This document shows, in pieces, positions 12,141 to 24,729 of a stretch of 64,000 bases of DNA. Every line of letters begins with the position of its first letter. Position 1 is the first letter of the stretch. A program made the translations under genes and the position numbers. Location of the stretch: the NCBI GenBank assembly GCA_018881555.1, contig JACAXG010000014.1:10535803-10599802 (forward strand), given 5' to 3'. The notes under the pieces were generated by a model, which worked only from the letters and a program-made list of their open reading frames with translations, did not search any database and had not been told where the DNA came from. Source of the stretch: Amblyornis subalaris. Taxonomy: Eukaryota; Chordata; Aves; Passeriformes; Ptilonorhynchidae.

Positions 12141-14015
12141 CTCATGAAGCTTGCAGTGCCCAAAAGGGACTGTGACAGCTCACTGTTTTCTCATTTTACA
12201 CAGCTTTTGTCAGTTTTTCCACTGATTTAATGCCTGTGATGGACACGTTCGCTTGGAAGTTTCATCTTTGCCCCAGAAACATATGCTCACCAGTGTCCTT
12301 TGCCATGACTGATGCACTTCTCTTGTACTGGTTTAATAATTTTTGCAGTTTGCCATTACTCACACAAAGTAGATACCTCCGACACTTGCGTTTGAACTGA
12401 GACTAATTCTCTTGCTGTTTGCTGTTAATTTAGCAACTAGAAATTTTTCGTTCTGTGCCGATGAATAAAAGCAGTCTGCCAGATTCCTGCCTGCTGTCAC
12501 AGGGATATATTTCTTCCTAGTGTTGCTTTTGACTTGTGGAGAAAGGCAGGCAGCTTGCTGTACACTGCTTGCCTCCCCCAAAGTGTCTTCTCACCCAAAA
12601 TTTTGTGTCTTCACCCAAGTGTCTTCTTCACAAGAGTCACATATCAAAAATTTCCAATGGATGGAATTTGGAGACAGTGTAAAATGGTAATTGAAGTTGG
12701 TTTTCTGTCAGTGTGGGACAGTGGTTTCTCATAGTTTTAGTATGCTAAAATAAAGCAAAACAAAGAAAAATTGTAAAAGCCTATTTAAAATACTCTGCTT
12801 TGGCATTTAATGAATTAAAAAAGACTGAAAGCTAATGTAAAATGAAATAGAAGGTGAAATTCTGAAATTCAGAGTTGAATTTGCGAGTTCAGTGTGACAT
12901 TTCAGAATTTCCAGATGAATATGCAGTTCCCTTCTACCCTGAGAATAGCAACAAATGTCAAAATGTTGACATTCTTCACAAAACAGTAATTCAGAGTTCT
13001 AACCAGCACTAGCTGTATATCAGCTGCTGACTCTGTCATTGCTTCTGGGTGGATTAAATTAAATGCTGTTGCTTCTGTTAAAATGAGGAGGAGGGGAAGA
13101 AGCCAGTGGTGTCTAACAATAAGATGAGAAGCTCAGAGTTAGGACTTGTAGTACTCTCTGGCACTGAGAATGATGTTTTCCTCTCCAAGTTATTATAAAT
13201 CTCTGCATGAAAACCTTTGTGGGTTTTTTCAGGTGAATAGGTGCTGGCAAGAGATGCAAAGAGGTGTTTTCAGAATGGTGTCCTTATCCTGACTGCAGGA
13301 ATCAGTCACAGTCTGGTTTATACTCTAAACTTTTGAAAGAGCCCAATTCTTGGCTTGAAATGTGTTTAACGTTTTCATTTCAGAACTTTACTCTTTGTTC
13401 TTTGTATTATATTTTTATTATTTAAGCACCCCATATACTAGCAGGAACCAGCTGATGACANAGCAATTAATCATTTTTTTCTCTTAGGAATCATATAGTT
13501 GAATTGTTTTCCTAAAACAGTGAAACAAAGAGTTGCCAAACAATTACCTTGAAGTTAAAGATAACAGGGAGCCTGCAGTTACAGGAGTAAGTCAGGTCAG
13601 CATATACTGAAAAACCAACTTAAATTTACAGCTTCAGGATGCAGCTTTTGCAGCTTTAGCCTTTAGTCAGCTACAATGGGTTAGAAATATAAGAGGAATA
13701 ATTGAGAAAGAGGCTTTTGGCATAATACCTGGATGTTCTTTCTTGCTCCTTCTTAAAATAAGCTGAGGACAATGCCTCCACACATGATAAGGCACGGGGC
13801 AACCTTGAAGTTAATCAAGGGCTCTGTTTCTGTGCTGGTTAACTCTTGATAACCAAGTGTCTACCTTGAGAGATACTGCCAGAGTGTGTTACAGTCTAAC
13901 ATAAGAAGTTTGGTTGTGAGGTGATCATAAAAGCAGTGAGCGTATGCTCACCATCAGATGGTGAGGGGAGGCTGGCTGGTTTCCAGGCAGAGGTGCTTGC
14001 CTGAGCCCCGGGACC

Positions 14016-14029
14016 ACCTGAGCTCAGGT
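14016..14029. repeat. Perfect 14-bp palindrome
   Basis: ACCTGAGCTCAGGT reads the same on both strands. It sits between GCCCC and GGGGC arms (about 14004-14040), giving an imperfect larger inverted repeat. No function is assigned. Confidence 0.8.
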
Positions 14030-17000
14030 CCCTGAGGGGCAGCCTGGTCTGTGGCACGATGAGACAAGGATGGTTGGCCTTGCTACTGGTTTACAGCTTT
14101 CAGGANGGAAAGCAGCACCCATTAGAGGGAGTGCCACTTAATTAATTCCCAGGCAGACTCTGGCTGTTGTGTGTGATGGTGCTGCTGATTACTGGAGGAG
14201 CTGATTCCTTCCATTTTAAAATACACTCAAGCCCAGCCACACTGTAATTCTTTCAAAGCCAAAGCACCAGAGTGCATGGGGAAGCTGTTCTCCTGTCAGA
14301 TAACCTGTGTGTCATTNTCAAGTTTATTGCAATGAAGCTAAGACGTGAATGGGTAGGGAAACTTGTCCAAGGTTTGGCACCAATTGATTAGGAGAGTTGG
14401 GCAGAACAAGCAGAGGTGTAGCATCCTGGTGGCATTGGGTGGAGCTTCTGTTTGAGGTGAGAAGGTCTCTGGNTGCCCTGTTGGTGTGAAACTCTTTGGG
14501 CTTATGACCTAGTGGTAATGCCAGTCTTAAGACAAGTCACTATGCTGAAAACACACTGACAACGTAGATGATGTGTTACTTTGGCCATGTCNTTTGGAGT
14601 GGATCTTCCTGTGTTTGGGTGGTTTTCCCACTGACCTCTCTGAACCATATTTGTGGTCTTAATCCAGTTTTTAATGGCACGTGCACACATATAAAAGTAA
14701 TGGTTCATTACTGAAGCACCACTTTGTGTAGGGGGCTGTGCACAGTTTAAAAGATGATTAATTTCTCCGTGGATAGGTATGGCTGTGCACAGATAGGCTC
14801 TTGAGCCTAATACTTGTATGAGCAGGCAAGTTAGAAAATGGTCATGGTGCAAAGTGAGCAGTGCCAGCCATGTAGGATCCCACCAAAAATAGATATGCAG
14901 TTGCAAAGATTGCAAAGTAGTCTATAATGACTGCTGATATAATATTTGTTTCATCCAAGAGTAATGGTATGAAGCAGTTGCTAATATATGGTTACATTTA
15001 CTGATCGTAAATGTTCTGGTATTAAACTAACTTTGGCCTCCAGATAATGGGCTTCCTGTTAAGATTTACCTCTGAATAACTATAAAGAAATATAATATAG
15101 TAAATTTAATAGCAGCCTTCGGGGGAAAAAAAAGTGAAAAAAAAAAGAAGAGGTTTCCTATCACGAGCTGAAAGAACTCCTGCAAGGCAAACAGAATCTG
15201 CAATTACACTGACAGTTTTGTTCTTAAATGAAAATAATAGTGAATTATAAAGCTGTAAAATTGTTTTCACAACAATATTTTGTTTTTATAACTCATACTA
15301 TTTCACTTAGTAGCTGCCTGGCTCCAGAGCAAGTTACATAACATGATATTATGAGTATGATGCCTCAACTTTTTGTCTAGGGAATTAATTTAAGGGCTCT
15401 AAACTTTCCAGTCACATTTTCTTCTTTGTTCCAGACACAGTGTATTCTCTCTGCTGGAAGAAATATCAGCTGAACTACATCTTGCTTGTAGCAGAGTAAT
15501 ATTCATATGCCTGTTTATCCACACTAATAGGGCAGTGACTTAGTTTCACATGGATCCTCAAAATAGTCCAGATTGAAATGGGCTGTCTAAAGTCAGCTAC
15601 ACAAAACAAATTAAAGAGTGGAGCTGCTGTGTGTTAGCTGACCAATGTAGCATTAGCAAGGATTTTCCACAGTGTGAGTTAGCACCAGCACAGACAGATG
15701 AATTCTTCTTACTGTCAGTATCACTCATCCTCCCAATTAAATATTTTTCTAAACAAACAACCAAAATTTCCTCAAATGAATCAGCTGTAACTTAACCTGA
15801 CTTATTAGGATTAGTTTAATCATCAGTAAAATGGAACCACACCTGAGCTATAATACAGCAGATTAGCTATCATAATTTTCATCCTGTTATTGCCTAGTTA
15901 GACTCTACCAACACCTGAAGGATATTTTGTTCAGGAGTTTCCTCCAGCTTTGTGAGACATGGTTGTTCATTAAATGAATCACCTTCTTTTCTGTTGTTGC
16001 TGTNATAGACCTTAAAATGAAAATTCATGCCTTTTCCAGGGAGAAAAATGGCCTAAGTGGACAAGGAAGCTCCTGCTGTATATATGTCACTGGTGGATTC
16101 CTTCTAGGCTGCCACCAGGAAGCCTGGTGGATTTTATTTTGCAGTCCAAGTCAGCCAACAGAAGAAATCTCCATCAGGAAGTGCCCTGCAACATTTGTAT
16201 TNTTGTAAACCTCTGTTTCGTGTGTGTTTTACAGACTTAAAAGTTCCAGATGACAATTGTGTTTTCCTGATCTGATGATCAGCATCAGAAAGGTGCCCTA
16301 CATCTCCTCTCCAGCTTGTGTTGGAAAGTCGCTTTTCTGTTCCTTTCTGCATCAAAATCCTTTCCCTCTCCTATTAAGCAACACTTACTTGTGACCTCTC
16401 TTCCCACAGGCTGCATCCCAAAAGCATGCCTAAGAAACANGTCAATTCTTGCATGACCTCATTTGAATACTTCAGTTAAAACTTTCTCCTGGACCCATTT
16501 TCTCAACTGCATTTCCCATCATCTAGATTTTTCACAACTTCTCTGTGTTTCTACATTATTTTCCCTGAGGGTTCTTGTCCTCCAAGGCTTAAGCTTAAAA
16601 CTGGGCCTTTTGCTGCTGTTGAATTTCCAGATCACTGAGCAAGTGGTGGATGAGTCTTTCTAGTAGATTTTTCAGTACAGAGAAACAATGCAGTTGTATT
16701 GCAGGCAAACGTGGCCCTGTAGGTAACAGAGGGTGTTGTAAGTGCATGTGCTTGTGTTAGTTTCTTCATGAGGTTGCTCACCAATAAATATATCCAAATA
16801 CAGTTTTCAAATCTCAATTCAGCTTCTCAGCCACCTTTCTGTACCATTTCACCATAAGGTCACCTTCTACTGAATAAATACAGCACAGCAATTAAAACCA
16901 TATGTGTAATTAAAAGAAATTCAGCATAAATTTAAACACTATGAAGATATGAAAGGTAAAAGGATAAAGACAACTGGAAGCTCAGTTGTGTGTGACCTGC

Positions 17001-17189
17001 TTTTGAATAAACAACATTATATTCCACAGTCAATTATCCAAAAAGTACAATGTGTTCTGTTGCCAAAAAAAGGTTGTCAGATAGAAGTGGTTAGTCAAAA
17101 GGACACATGCACTGGAGTGAACATTAGTCTATTGTACCCAGTATAATATTATACAAACAGAGCTGGCTTGTTACAGGCTTTTTTCTTTT

Positions 17190-18320
17190 TTTTTTTTTAA
17201 TTTTTGACCACAGATGTGATTATGCAGCTTTTTAATATTATTTCATGAACATCTAATTGCAGGCTTCAGCGAGAGGTGCAGGCATTGCTAGGGAAATCAA
17301 ATAAGGTATGCTCTGTGCAGCCCAATAATAAGGCTTCCAATACAAAAGTGGAAAAACAAGTCATTAGTTACAACCATCGAACGGAAGAGGTCTAATGGGA
17401 GCCACAGGATAAACATTCCATTTTATTATGTCTTCGTTATATGTTTTGCAAGAATCCGTGGTTATAAATTAAAATTGCTTTTTGCAGCAATGGCTGTAAA
17501 AAGTTCAAAATCTGTGAATATACCTATTATTTTTATTTATATCACAGCAGGCTGCTAGCAAAATTAACTTTTTTTTTCCTCTCCTGTTTGTTAGTTAAAA
17601 GATGGAAAATGCATACAAATGCATATCTGCAGGCAGCACTCAAAAATGCCCCCCTTCCTTTTTTTTTTTAAAATCAAGATGGCATCAATTTAAAGTGGGA
17701 GACAAAAGAGGGGAGGAAACCCAAACATCTCAAATAAAATTAACTTTGTCGCCATTATACAAGTTGGTAGGGTCTGGTGTTTGTTTAGAAATTTAAATTA
17801 ATGCTAGTGAAAGTATCCAGACTGTACTTTGACAGATGAGACAGGGCTTTACTTGAGACTGTGTCGCTGACAAAGCAGAAGACTTTCCAGGGCTCTTCTC
17901 CAATTGAACTGGCAGTCTTGGAGACCCTGATTACCGGCAGAAAAAGCAGTATTAGAACAGGATTTTCCCATGCTGTCTCCTGCTTTCTGAGCTGCTGTGT
18001 GACGGAATGTGTTCAACCTCCGACTGTGCCCCAGACTCTCTTCTGAACCTTCCAGCAAAACAATTAATTTGGTTGGTTTTCGGGTCAGCTTTTGGAAGTC
18101 ACTGCCCTGAGATAACAGCCAGAACAAGAGATTTGTGGAATGGAAGTTTGTGGTTGTTGGAAACATCTGTTTCTCCTTTTAAAAAGGATACAAAGACATG
18201 CAGTCGTAAACCTTCATCACCCTCATCAACCCTTCTGCTTCCATTTAGGACTTAATTATTAACTGAGGGACCGTAGGCGGCTTCTCCTCTCGAGGGCAGG
18301 CTATCCCGGGCAGGAGATCT
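17190..18320. other. Candidate conserved non-coding block
   Basis: The block is free of recognisable repeats and rich in AT words such as AATTAAAATTG, TAATATTATTTCATGAAC and ACAATTAATTTGG. It retains isolated CpGs in otherwise AT-rich DNA (CATCGAACGG, AGAATCCGTGG, GACGGAATG, TTTTCGGGTC). Retained CpGs and homeobox-like cores are typical of constrained enhancers, but no comparison can be made here. Open frames in it are short. Confidence 0.25.
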
Positions 18321-19389
18321 GTGCCTTTCACCTTGCAAATCCCAGGCATCAGCAAATTACTTCTGAGCTGTACTTTCCTGATCTATGAAAGCCTGTTGTC
18401 AGAAGCTTAAATTCATTATGTGGGGGCCTGCACGTCCAAGGGAGAAAAAAAAATTGTATGCAAATTACAGAAAGCGAAAAAACACTGCCCTAGAGACTTT
18501 CATACCATTTCACATTAGCATTCCCCATGGGCCATTGCGGAAGCAAGCCAAGGTGGTCTCACGTGGGCTGGGAATTCCTGCTGTAGGCAGGGTTGAGGTT
18601 CATAGGCGTCTTTCTCCAAGGACTGGTCAGAAAGAGCCTCCAGGTAGGGACCATAGCACATCTCTAGGATGGATGGGATTAAAAAATGATACATTTTTCT
18701 GAGTCTCCACAGCGCTGCTGTTGCTGCTCCCTGGTTATCACCATTATAATTCTGCTAGTGTTGCTTAATAATTGTTCTGAATACTAGAAATGCCAAAAAT
18801 TCAATACCATAGAACCGAATTATTTTTCTATCATTGGGAAATTAAAAAAACCCACATATTTAGTGATGAGGAACCTGTTTTAAAAGAGAAACCTGAATTT
18901 TTCAACACAGGCTGAATTCCTGCAAGCTTTCCCTCCCACTGTGCTGCCAGTTGCTGAGAAATTATTTTATTTCCCAATTTAGATGTTGGACAGTGACTCA
19001 ATATGCCCTGGAAATACTATCATTCTAGCAATTTTCTTGTGTGGTAGCTCAGCTTAATGTCGGAGAAATGGGTAGTTATGAGTCCAGACACTATAACGTT
19101 GGACTTGGGTTCTAAAAATAAATGTTTGGTTAACTTTTAGTCGTCAACAATTTTCTACTGCCACACAGGTTAGAAAATGGAATAAGTGGCCTCATGCAAT
19201 TCCAGACACACTCTGTGGTCAACAGAAGTATCTACAGAAGATTAAATATGGTAGTAATACAGATAAATGCAGTGGCCACTCTCGCCATATGGTGTGTGCA
19301 CCCTGCTGTTTAGAACTCTGGGAGCAGAAGAGTTAACTGTTCAGCAAGAAGAACAAAGGAGCAAGTGTGGGTCTAGATAGACCTTGCTA

Positions 19390-19570
19390 GCATGCCTGAT
19401 TTCTCAAATGTCTCCCTTCTGGCTCTAGACTTGGTGGTTTAACCTTTTTCTTTCTTAGTTTCCTCTGTANAACAGGTATAATGTTTACCTCCTGTATCAC
19501 AGTGGGGGTTTCGAGACTTGATTGTCTGCAAATTAGTTTTAAAGTCTATAAATGCAAAGTAGGATTCCTA
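19390..19570 (+). mobile_element. MIR/CORE-type SINE relic
   Basis: The order TTTCTTAGTTTCCTCTGTA, then AACAGGTATAATGTTTACCTCC, then CACAGTGGG and ATTAGTTTTAAAGTCTATAAATGC follows the MIR layout of "cctcagtttcctcatctgtaaaatggggataat...cctacctcacagggttgt...". The match is diverged, as expected of an ancient amniote SINE. Boundaries are approximate. Confidence 0.5.
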
Positions 19571-19689
19571 TTTTCTGTGTGAAAGGCAATGGAAATCATG
19601 TGCAGAGCCTCTCACAGCAGGCACAGTGGTTATTTGAAATGAAGGATATTTCTTCACCTTGGTATGGAAATGAAGGAAAGACCTCTCTT

Positions 19690-19875
19690 AAATCTGTGGC
19701 TGTTAAAAACAGTTAACATTTATGTAGTGTTTTATATTGTCAGAGCTCTCTTATGACTCTCAACTAAATTCTTCACAAAGCCTCTGAAAAGCTTCTGGCA
19801 ATATCCTGCTATTATGATTATTTCCCCAAATTCACAGGGGGAGAAAGTAACTTGGCCAGGCTCACATGGGTAGCA
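19690..19875 (-). mobile_element. MIR/CORE-type SINE relic, antisense
   Basis: AACATTTATGTAGTGTTTTATATTG, then CTCAACTAAATTCTTCACAAAGCCTCTG, a TATTATGATTATTTCCCCAAATTCACAG block and AGTAACTTGGCCAGGCTCACATGGG correspond in order to the reverse complement of a MIR-family element (pattern "...ttatccccattttacag...gtaacttgcccaaggtcacac"). It lies in opposite orientation to the relic about 130 bp upstream. Boundaries are approximate. Confidence 0.55.
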
Positions 19876-22439
19876 GCCCCATGGCTTTCTCCTCCATCAG
19901 TGACAGACAGAAGCAAGGACCTGTGCCAGGCAGATAAAAAGATTGCCTCAGAGGTGGAGAAGGAGCTAATTAATCAAGTCACCATTAGGACAGTAAAGTA
20001 TATACATGCTAGCCTTGAGGAGCAGTCCAGAGTTGTGACCTTGCCTGGATCTAACGGCTTTGGTGGGATTTAGGATGAGTATGGCCCACTCTCCCATGTG
20101 CTGAGTGTGCTCTTAGAGCAGGAATATGCAGTGCCTCACCATGGCTTAAGTCCCTGTTCTATTTTGTTGCCAAGCCTAGGGAAAGGCTAGTGAAATCAGG
20201 CACGACTACTGACATCCTGGGCTTTCCTGTTACTGAAGCATCTGCATGTTTTATGGGGAACCAGATGCAAAGAAGGTGGGAAGTGAGGAAGAGGACAAGT
20301 GTTGCCCAGTGTTCAGGGTTGTTCAGCCAGTTTCCTTTGGTGTTCAGTCTGGGATGGTTCATCAGACATTTGGTGGCCATGTTATGCCCCATTTGGTTTT
20401 AGAAGGCTTTAAAACAATCTCATTTATGGAAGGAGCTGTGCTGCAGCTGGAGTCAGGCTATCTCTGTACAGTAATTCCAGCCGTTGCTGGAATGAGATGA
20501 GAAACCAGGAATGGAAACAAGCAAACATCCTAAAAACCCGCAGCAGATACGACACCACATGTATGAAGCCCATGTACAGAATTTGTATAGAGTAACATTT
20601 AAGCAGTGAGTTTGATCTGTCCTATGAAGGCACTTGAGTTGTAATGTACAGGTTACCATTTTGTGGAATGTATATTGGACCGGAGTGATGTCAGTATAGC
20701 AATATTGACTTTGGAGCAACTGTTGATTTTAGTAACAGCTGGGAGTGTAGATCAGAGGCTAAGATAGTATTTGTCATCTGAGGTTATCAAGCAACAGCTA
20801 GGAGACTGATTAAATCAGAGAGTAGCCTCCTCTATTCTCTTCCTACCTGCCTAAAACAATTACACATTGATCCTGTTTCTGGTACTACAGTGACTTTATG
20901 ATTAGCTCTGGGGGAATCGACACCTTATCCCTGCTGGTATGGAGGAGAGCTTGGGCTGCTGTTTATTAGCCTTAACATTTTTCACTACTTTCTTTGGTGA
21001 GCCATTGATTGTGAGTAAACTCAGATTTTACTTCCCGTGTAACAAGATAGGTACGTGTGAGTTTTTGTAAAGAAGAAGGAAGAGGAATGCTGTCACAGAA
21101 CAGCTCAAGTAAATGACACCCTGCAGTGAACACACATTCATTTCTGGGGGGGTTTGCTACAGCTTTCAGTGTGGGCTGTGAGTGATTGGGGTTGTTTCTG
21201 AACAGACATCGCCAGCAATGTGAGACTCATCAGAAAGGACTGTTGGCAGAAAAGGTAGAGAGCAAAGGTAGGTATCAGGATGGGTTGGTTGTGAACATGA
21301 ATCCTCACAGATACAAAGCAGAAATAATGCTGAAAACTTGGGCCATATTTTCAGATATGTGTTCCCTCTTAAGCTTTCTTTCCAAGCCCCCTACTCCCGA
21401 TTTTTCCCAGAAGGATTTCTCTGAATCTCACATCGTATTTTTCTTGGAGAGAGGTTTTTTCCTGCTTCTCTTACGCGCTGCACGAGAGGCAGCTGTTCAC
21501 TCCTCCTCAGTGATGAATATATACAAGGTTCAGTATACAGGGTCCAGAGCATTGTGATGACAGTGAGCAAGGCAGCTACACTGAGCTTTTGCTGTTGAGA
21601 GTTTATTACTCATGGTTTCATATCAGCTCATATCTGCCTCAGCTGTTCTGCAGATGCATTTCTTCCCCAACACTGATTTTTCACTTGAATTGCAGGAGAC
21701 TGCAATTCCTCGGCAAAGGTGTGTAGCTTTCCTCAGACCTGTGTGATTCCCACTGGGTAGATTTAGATTGGCAGGAGCTCAAGAGATTTGAGTGCTGAGA
21801 GAACCATGAGGACTCCTAAATTGTGGGACTACAAGAATGAATACAAAAACCTACCTGACAAAAAAAGCAACTTGGCAATTGCTGACATACGTTTAGTCTG
21901 AGGTGTGCTGTGGTATATTAACACCCAGATGCATGCACATCTATAAAGACAAATATCAGCTGGGTAATAGCACTTTCAGAGCTCTACTCATGTTCTCAAT
22001 GTTGGCTCATCATCTATGATTTCTGCTCTTTTGTGCCTCCTATCCATGAAGTTTAAAAGTTCTAACACTGAGGACTGTAACTTGTGGCCTTCAGCTGAAC
22101 ATGTGCAATGAGTTGTTTTCAAGCAAAACATGATATTTGAGTGGCCTAATGTCAGCTTTTAGCACACCTGATCAAAGAATTTGCCAGCTTGGTTTGACGG
22201 CTTGGACCTTGTCCTACCTTCCTTTTCCTGTGGGGTTACTGTGGATGAGCTGTTCCACGCTGGTTTTCCCCATCAACCTGCTTGCCGCAGGCATGAGCAG
22301 TTCAGGTGGCTCATTCTCCTTTCATAGGAACTCTGGTGGGATCACTAAATCTGCCCCCAAGGGAAGAAGCCTGGAGATTACTGTGTGCAAGCAGCTAAGA
22401 AGAATGCCTCTGAATAGGCAGCACTCACCATGCAGATGT

Positions 22440-22535
22440 GAAAACCAAACCTTATTGGGGTTAATTAACATGCCCAAGTCCAAAGAGAAAGTGGTGTTGA
22501 AGTGGGGGAAGTGAACCCAGAGGTTTTGACACGCA
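22440..22535 (-). mobile_element. Possible MIR-like fragment
   Basis: TTAATTAACATGCCCAAGTCC followed by GTGGGGGAAGTGAACCCAGAGG faintly matches the MIR antisense pattern "ttaagtaacttgcccaaggtcac...gaacccaggt". The match is short and weak. Confidence 0.25.
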
Positions 22536-24710
22536 GTGGTCTGTGCTTCCCCTGAAAAGGGGAAGTTGTAATGGCACCTGTAAGGTCTGGGGGGTTTTGT
22601 GTGAGGCCATCCAAACCGCCAAATCCAAGTTTCAGTGAGTTCCTCAGTTTTCCTTTGGTCCTGCTTCACTGGGTTGTCAGAGAAACTCTGAGGGAAAGGG
22701 CCATGTCTGGGTGTCCTCCTGGGAGCTGCTGGGCACCCCTGTAAGCCCAGGGCAGGAGCTGAAGTCCAGATGTCTTTCAAGTGATGCTACAGAATGACAT
22801 TGCCTTGCTGGCTGGGATGTGCAGGCACGGGGCAGCGAGCAGAGCAAACAGGGGTGGGTTGGAGTGTGTGTGTGTTTGCTCGTCAGAGTGCAGCTGCCTT
22901 GTCTGCTTGTTTCAGAGCACAAGGGAAGGGGACAGCCAGCGGTCACCAGCCGCCTTTAGTAAAACATTATCTCAATTAATCCTTTGGCTGTGTTGTTTAT
23001 TAAGGGACAGCACTGCCCACACAGCATGTAAGTTTATCCCCTACCTTGTCTTAGTCAAAAGGCTGGGGCAGCCTGACAATGCAGCAAGCCCAAAATTCCT
23101 CCTGTGGATGACACTGAAAGAGCAAACTTCCAGAAAAGCTTTCAGTGTAGCTCAAGGCATAGTCAGTCCTGCTTGTTTGATCTCTCCCTGCTTTCACTCT
23201 TTTACCACCACAACACACATTTGTACTTCCTGATTCACGAATGCACAAATTCCCTCTCACTCTACATCTCCCCCTTGCATCGTTTAACAAACAAGAGTGA
23301 GTTTGTACAACTCTGGCTTCTGTTGAAAGCACTGAGCACCTTGCAGAGCTTCAATGTTTCCCTCCCTCATTCTTGTTTCAACATGAGCAGACTTTGACCT
23401 AAAAGTGACAGGTCAAGACCAGGGCCAAGCTTCTGTTGTGTTTGATGTTCAGTATTTGTCTTGGTTATGTTTTTGTAGTAGTAGTGATTTCCAGAAGTTC
23501 ATTGCTGTTTCTTTTCCTGTGTCTTCAGCACCCTGATTGGTAATACCAGCAGTCCTTCCTTTTTTTATTTTTTCCCCAAACCGGGAGACTGTTAGACTCA
23601 CCAGTTTCTGCAGTCTTGTGTTGTGGAAGGCCATTGCATATATCCATTGCTCTCTTTATCTGGGTCATTTGCAAACCTGCTGGTGCCTTGTATGTAGATC
23701 AACTTCTTGAGAGACCTGCTAATTTTCCCACCAGTGCCTGAGTTGTTTTGGTCCCAGTCTTTGCTTTGGAGAGTTTTCTGTTGTCATTCAGTGTCTAGGG
23801 AGCCGCTGGCTTTCTTGAGCACCTTTGTTGGTGTGTGCTGGGACATTGGCACTTGTTCAGCTGGGGCCGTTGATCTGTGTATATTTGACATATCGTTTGC
23901 TCTTGTCACGCCATGTGTCCTCTAATTACACTTTCCTGGATGGGTGCCAGCAGGAAAAGAGCAAGACATACAGCACAATGTGAGATGGCAGAGAGGTTTT
24001 ACTGGTGTGTGAGGAAAGATTTCATCCTGCCCTTTTAGTAAATGTTTGATATTCGCAGGAATGTCCAAAGTGCTCTCCTTGTTCTCAGGAGCTGAGGCCC
24101 AGCTCCAAGCAGTTGCAAACAGCCCTTTCAGGCTTGCACAAGGCTCTGTGATGTGAACACATGGCTGTTTTCACATAGGTCCTCCCTCCGTAGGAGTGGT
24201 GTCCTTGATGCCAAATCACCTTTGAGCCACAAAGCACTTATTAATCCCACCAAAAGCTCTATGACTGGCTGAGACAAATTCACCTTTGAAAATTGAACTA
24301 ATGCAATGTGATGACTCAGAAACATCAAGGGATTTTTTTGTTTGTTTGTCTTGAACCACAAATGGTTCTGCTTGAGGTTTACCTAGGGTCAAGCTACAAA
24401 CTACAGCGCCAAATTTTGACGTGCTGATGTTTGGAGATCAGCCCATTATAGGGAAGCCAGTCCTTAGCTGGGATACATAATCAGATTTGAATTTTACCTC
24501 AGAGCCAAGAACTGATCTCTAACTTCTGCGGTTCTGCATTTTCTGTAAAGTATGTATTTATAGTCAATGTGACACTGCCACATGACTGGTAAACAAGCAA
24601 GCCCCAAAAGTAAACACAGTAAAATAGGAAAGCTATGGACAGTATTTACATCATCAAAGTTCCCCTAAATATTTTCAACTATTATAGTTTGTCTAATGTT
24701 GTCGCTATCT

Positions 24711-24729
24711 TGTTTGTTTGTTTGTTTGT
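24711..24729. repeat. (TGTT)n microsatellite
   Basis: About five TGTT units in tandem, followed by a T-rich stretch. It lies within unremarkable intron sequence. Confidence 0.9.

Noticed and set aside
22322..23233. Back-to-back frames of about 150 codons on opposite strands (22322-22780 minus, 22781-23233 plus)
   Set aside because: Neither shows a motif or splice context; both look like chance frames in moderately GC-rich intron.
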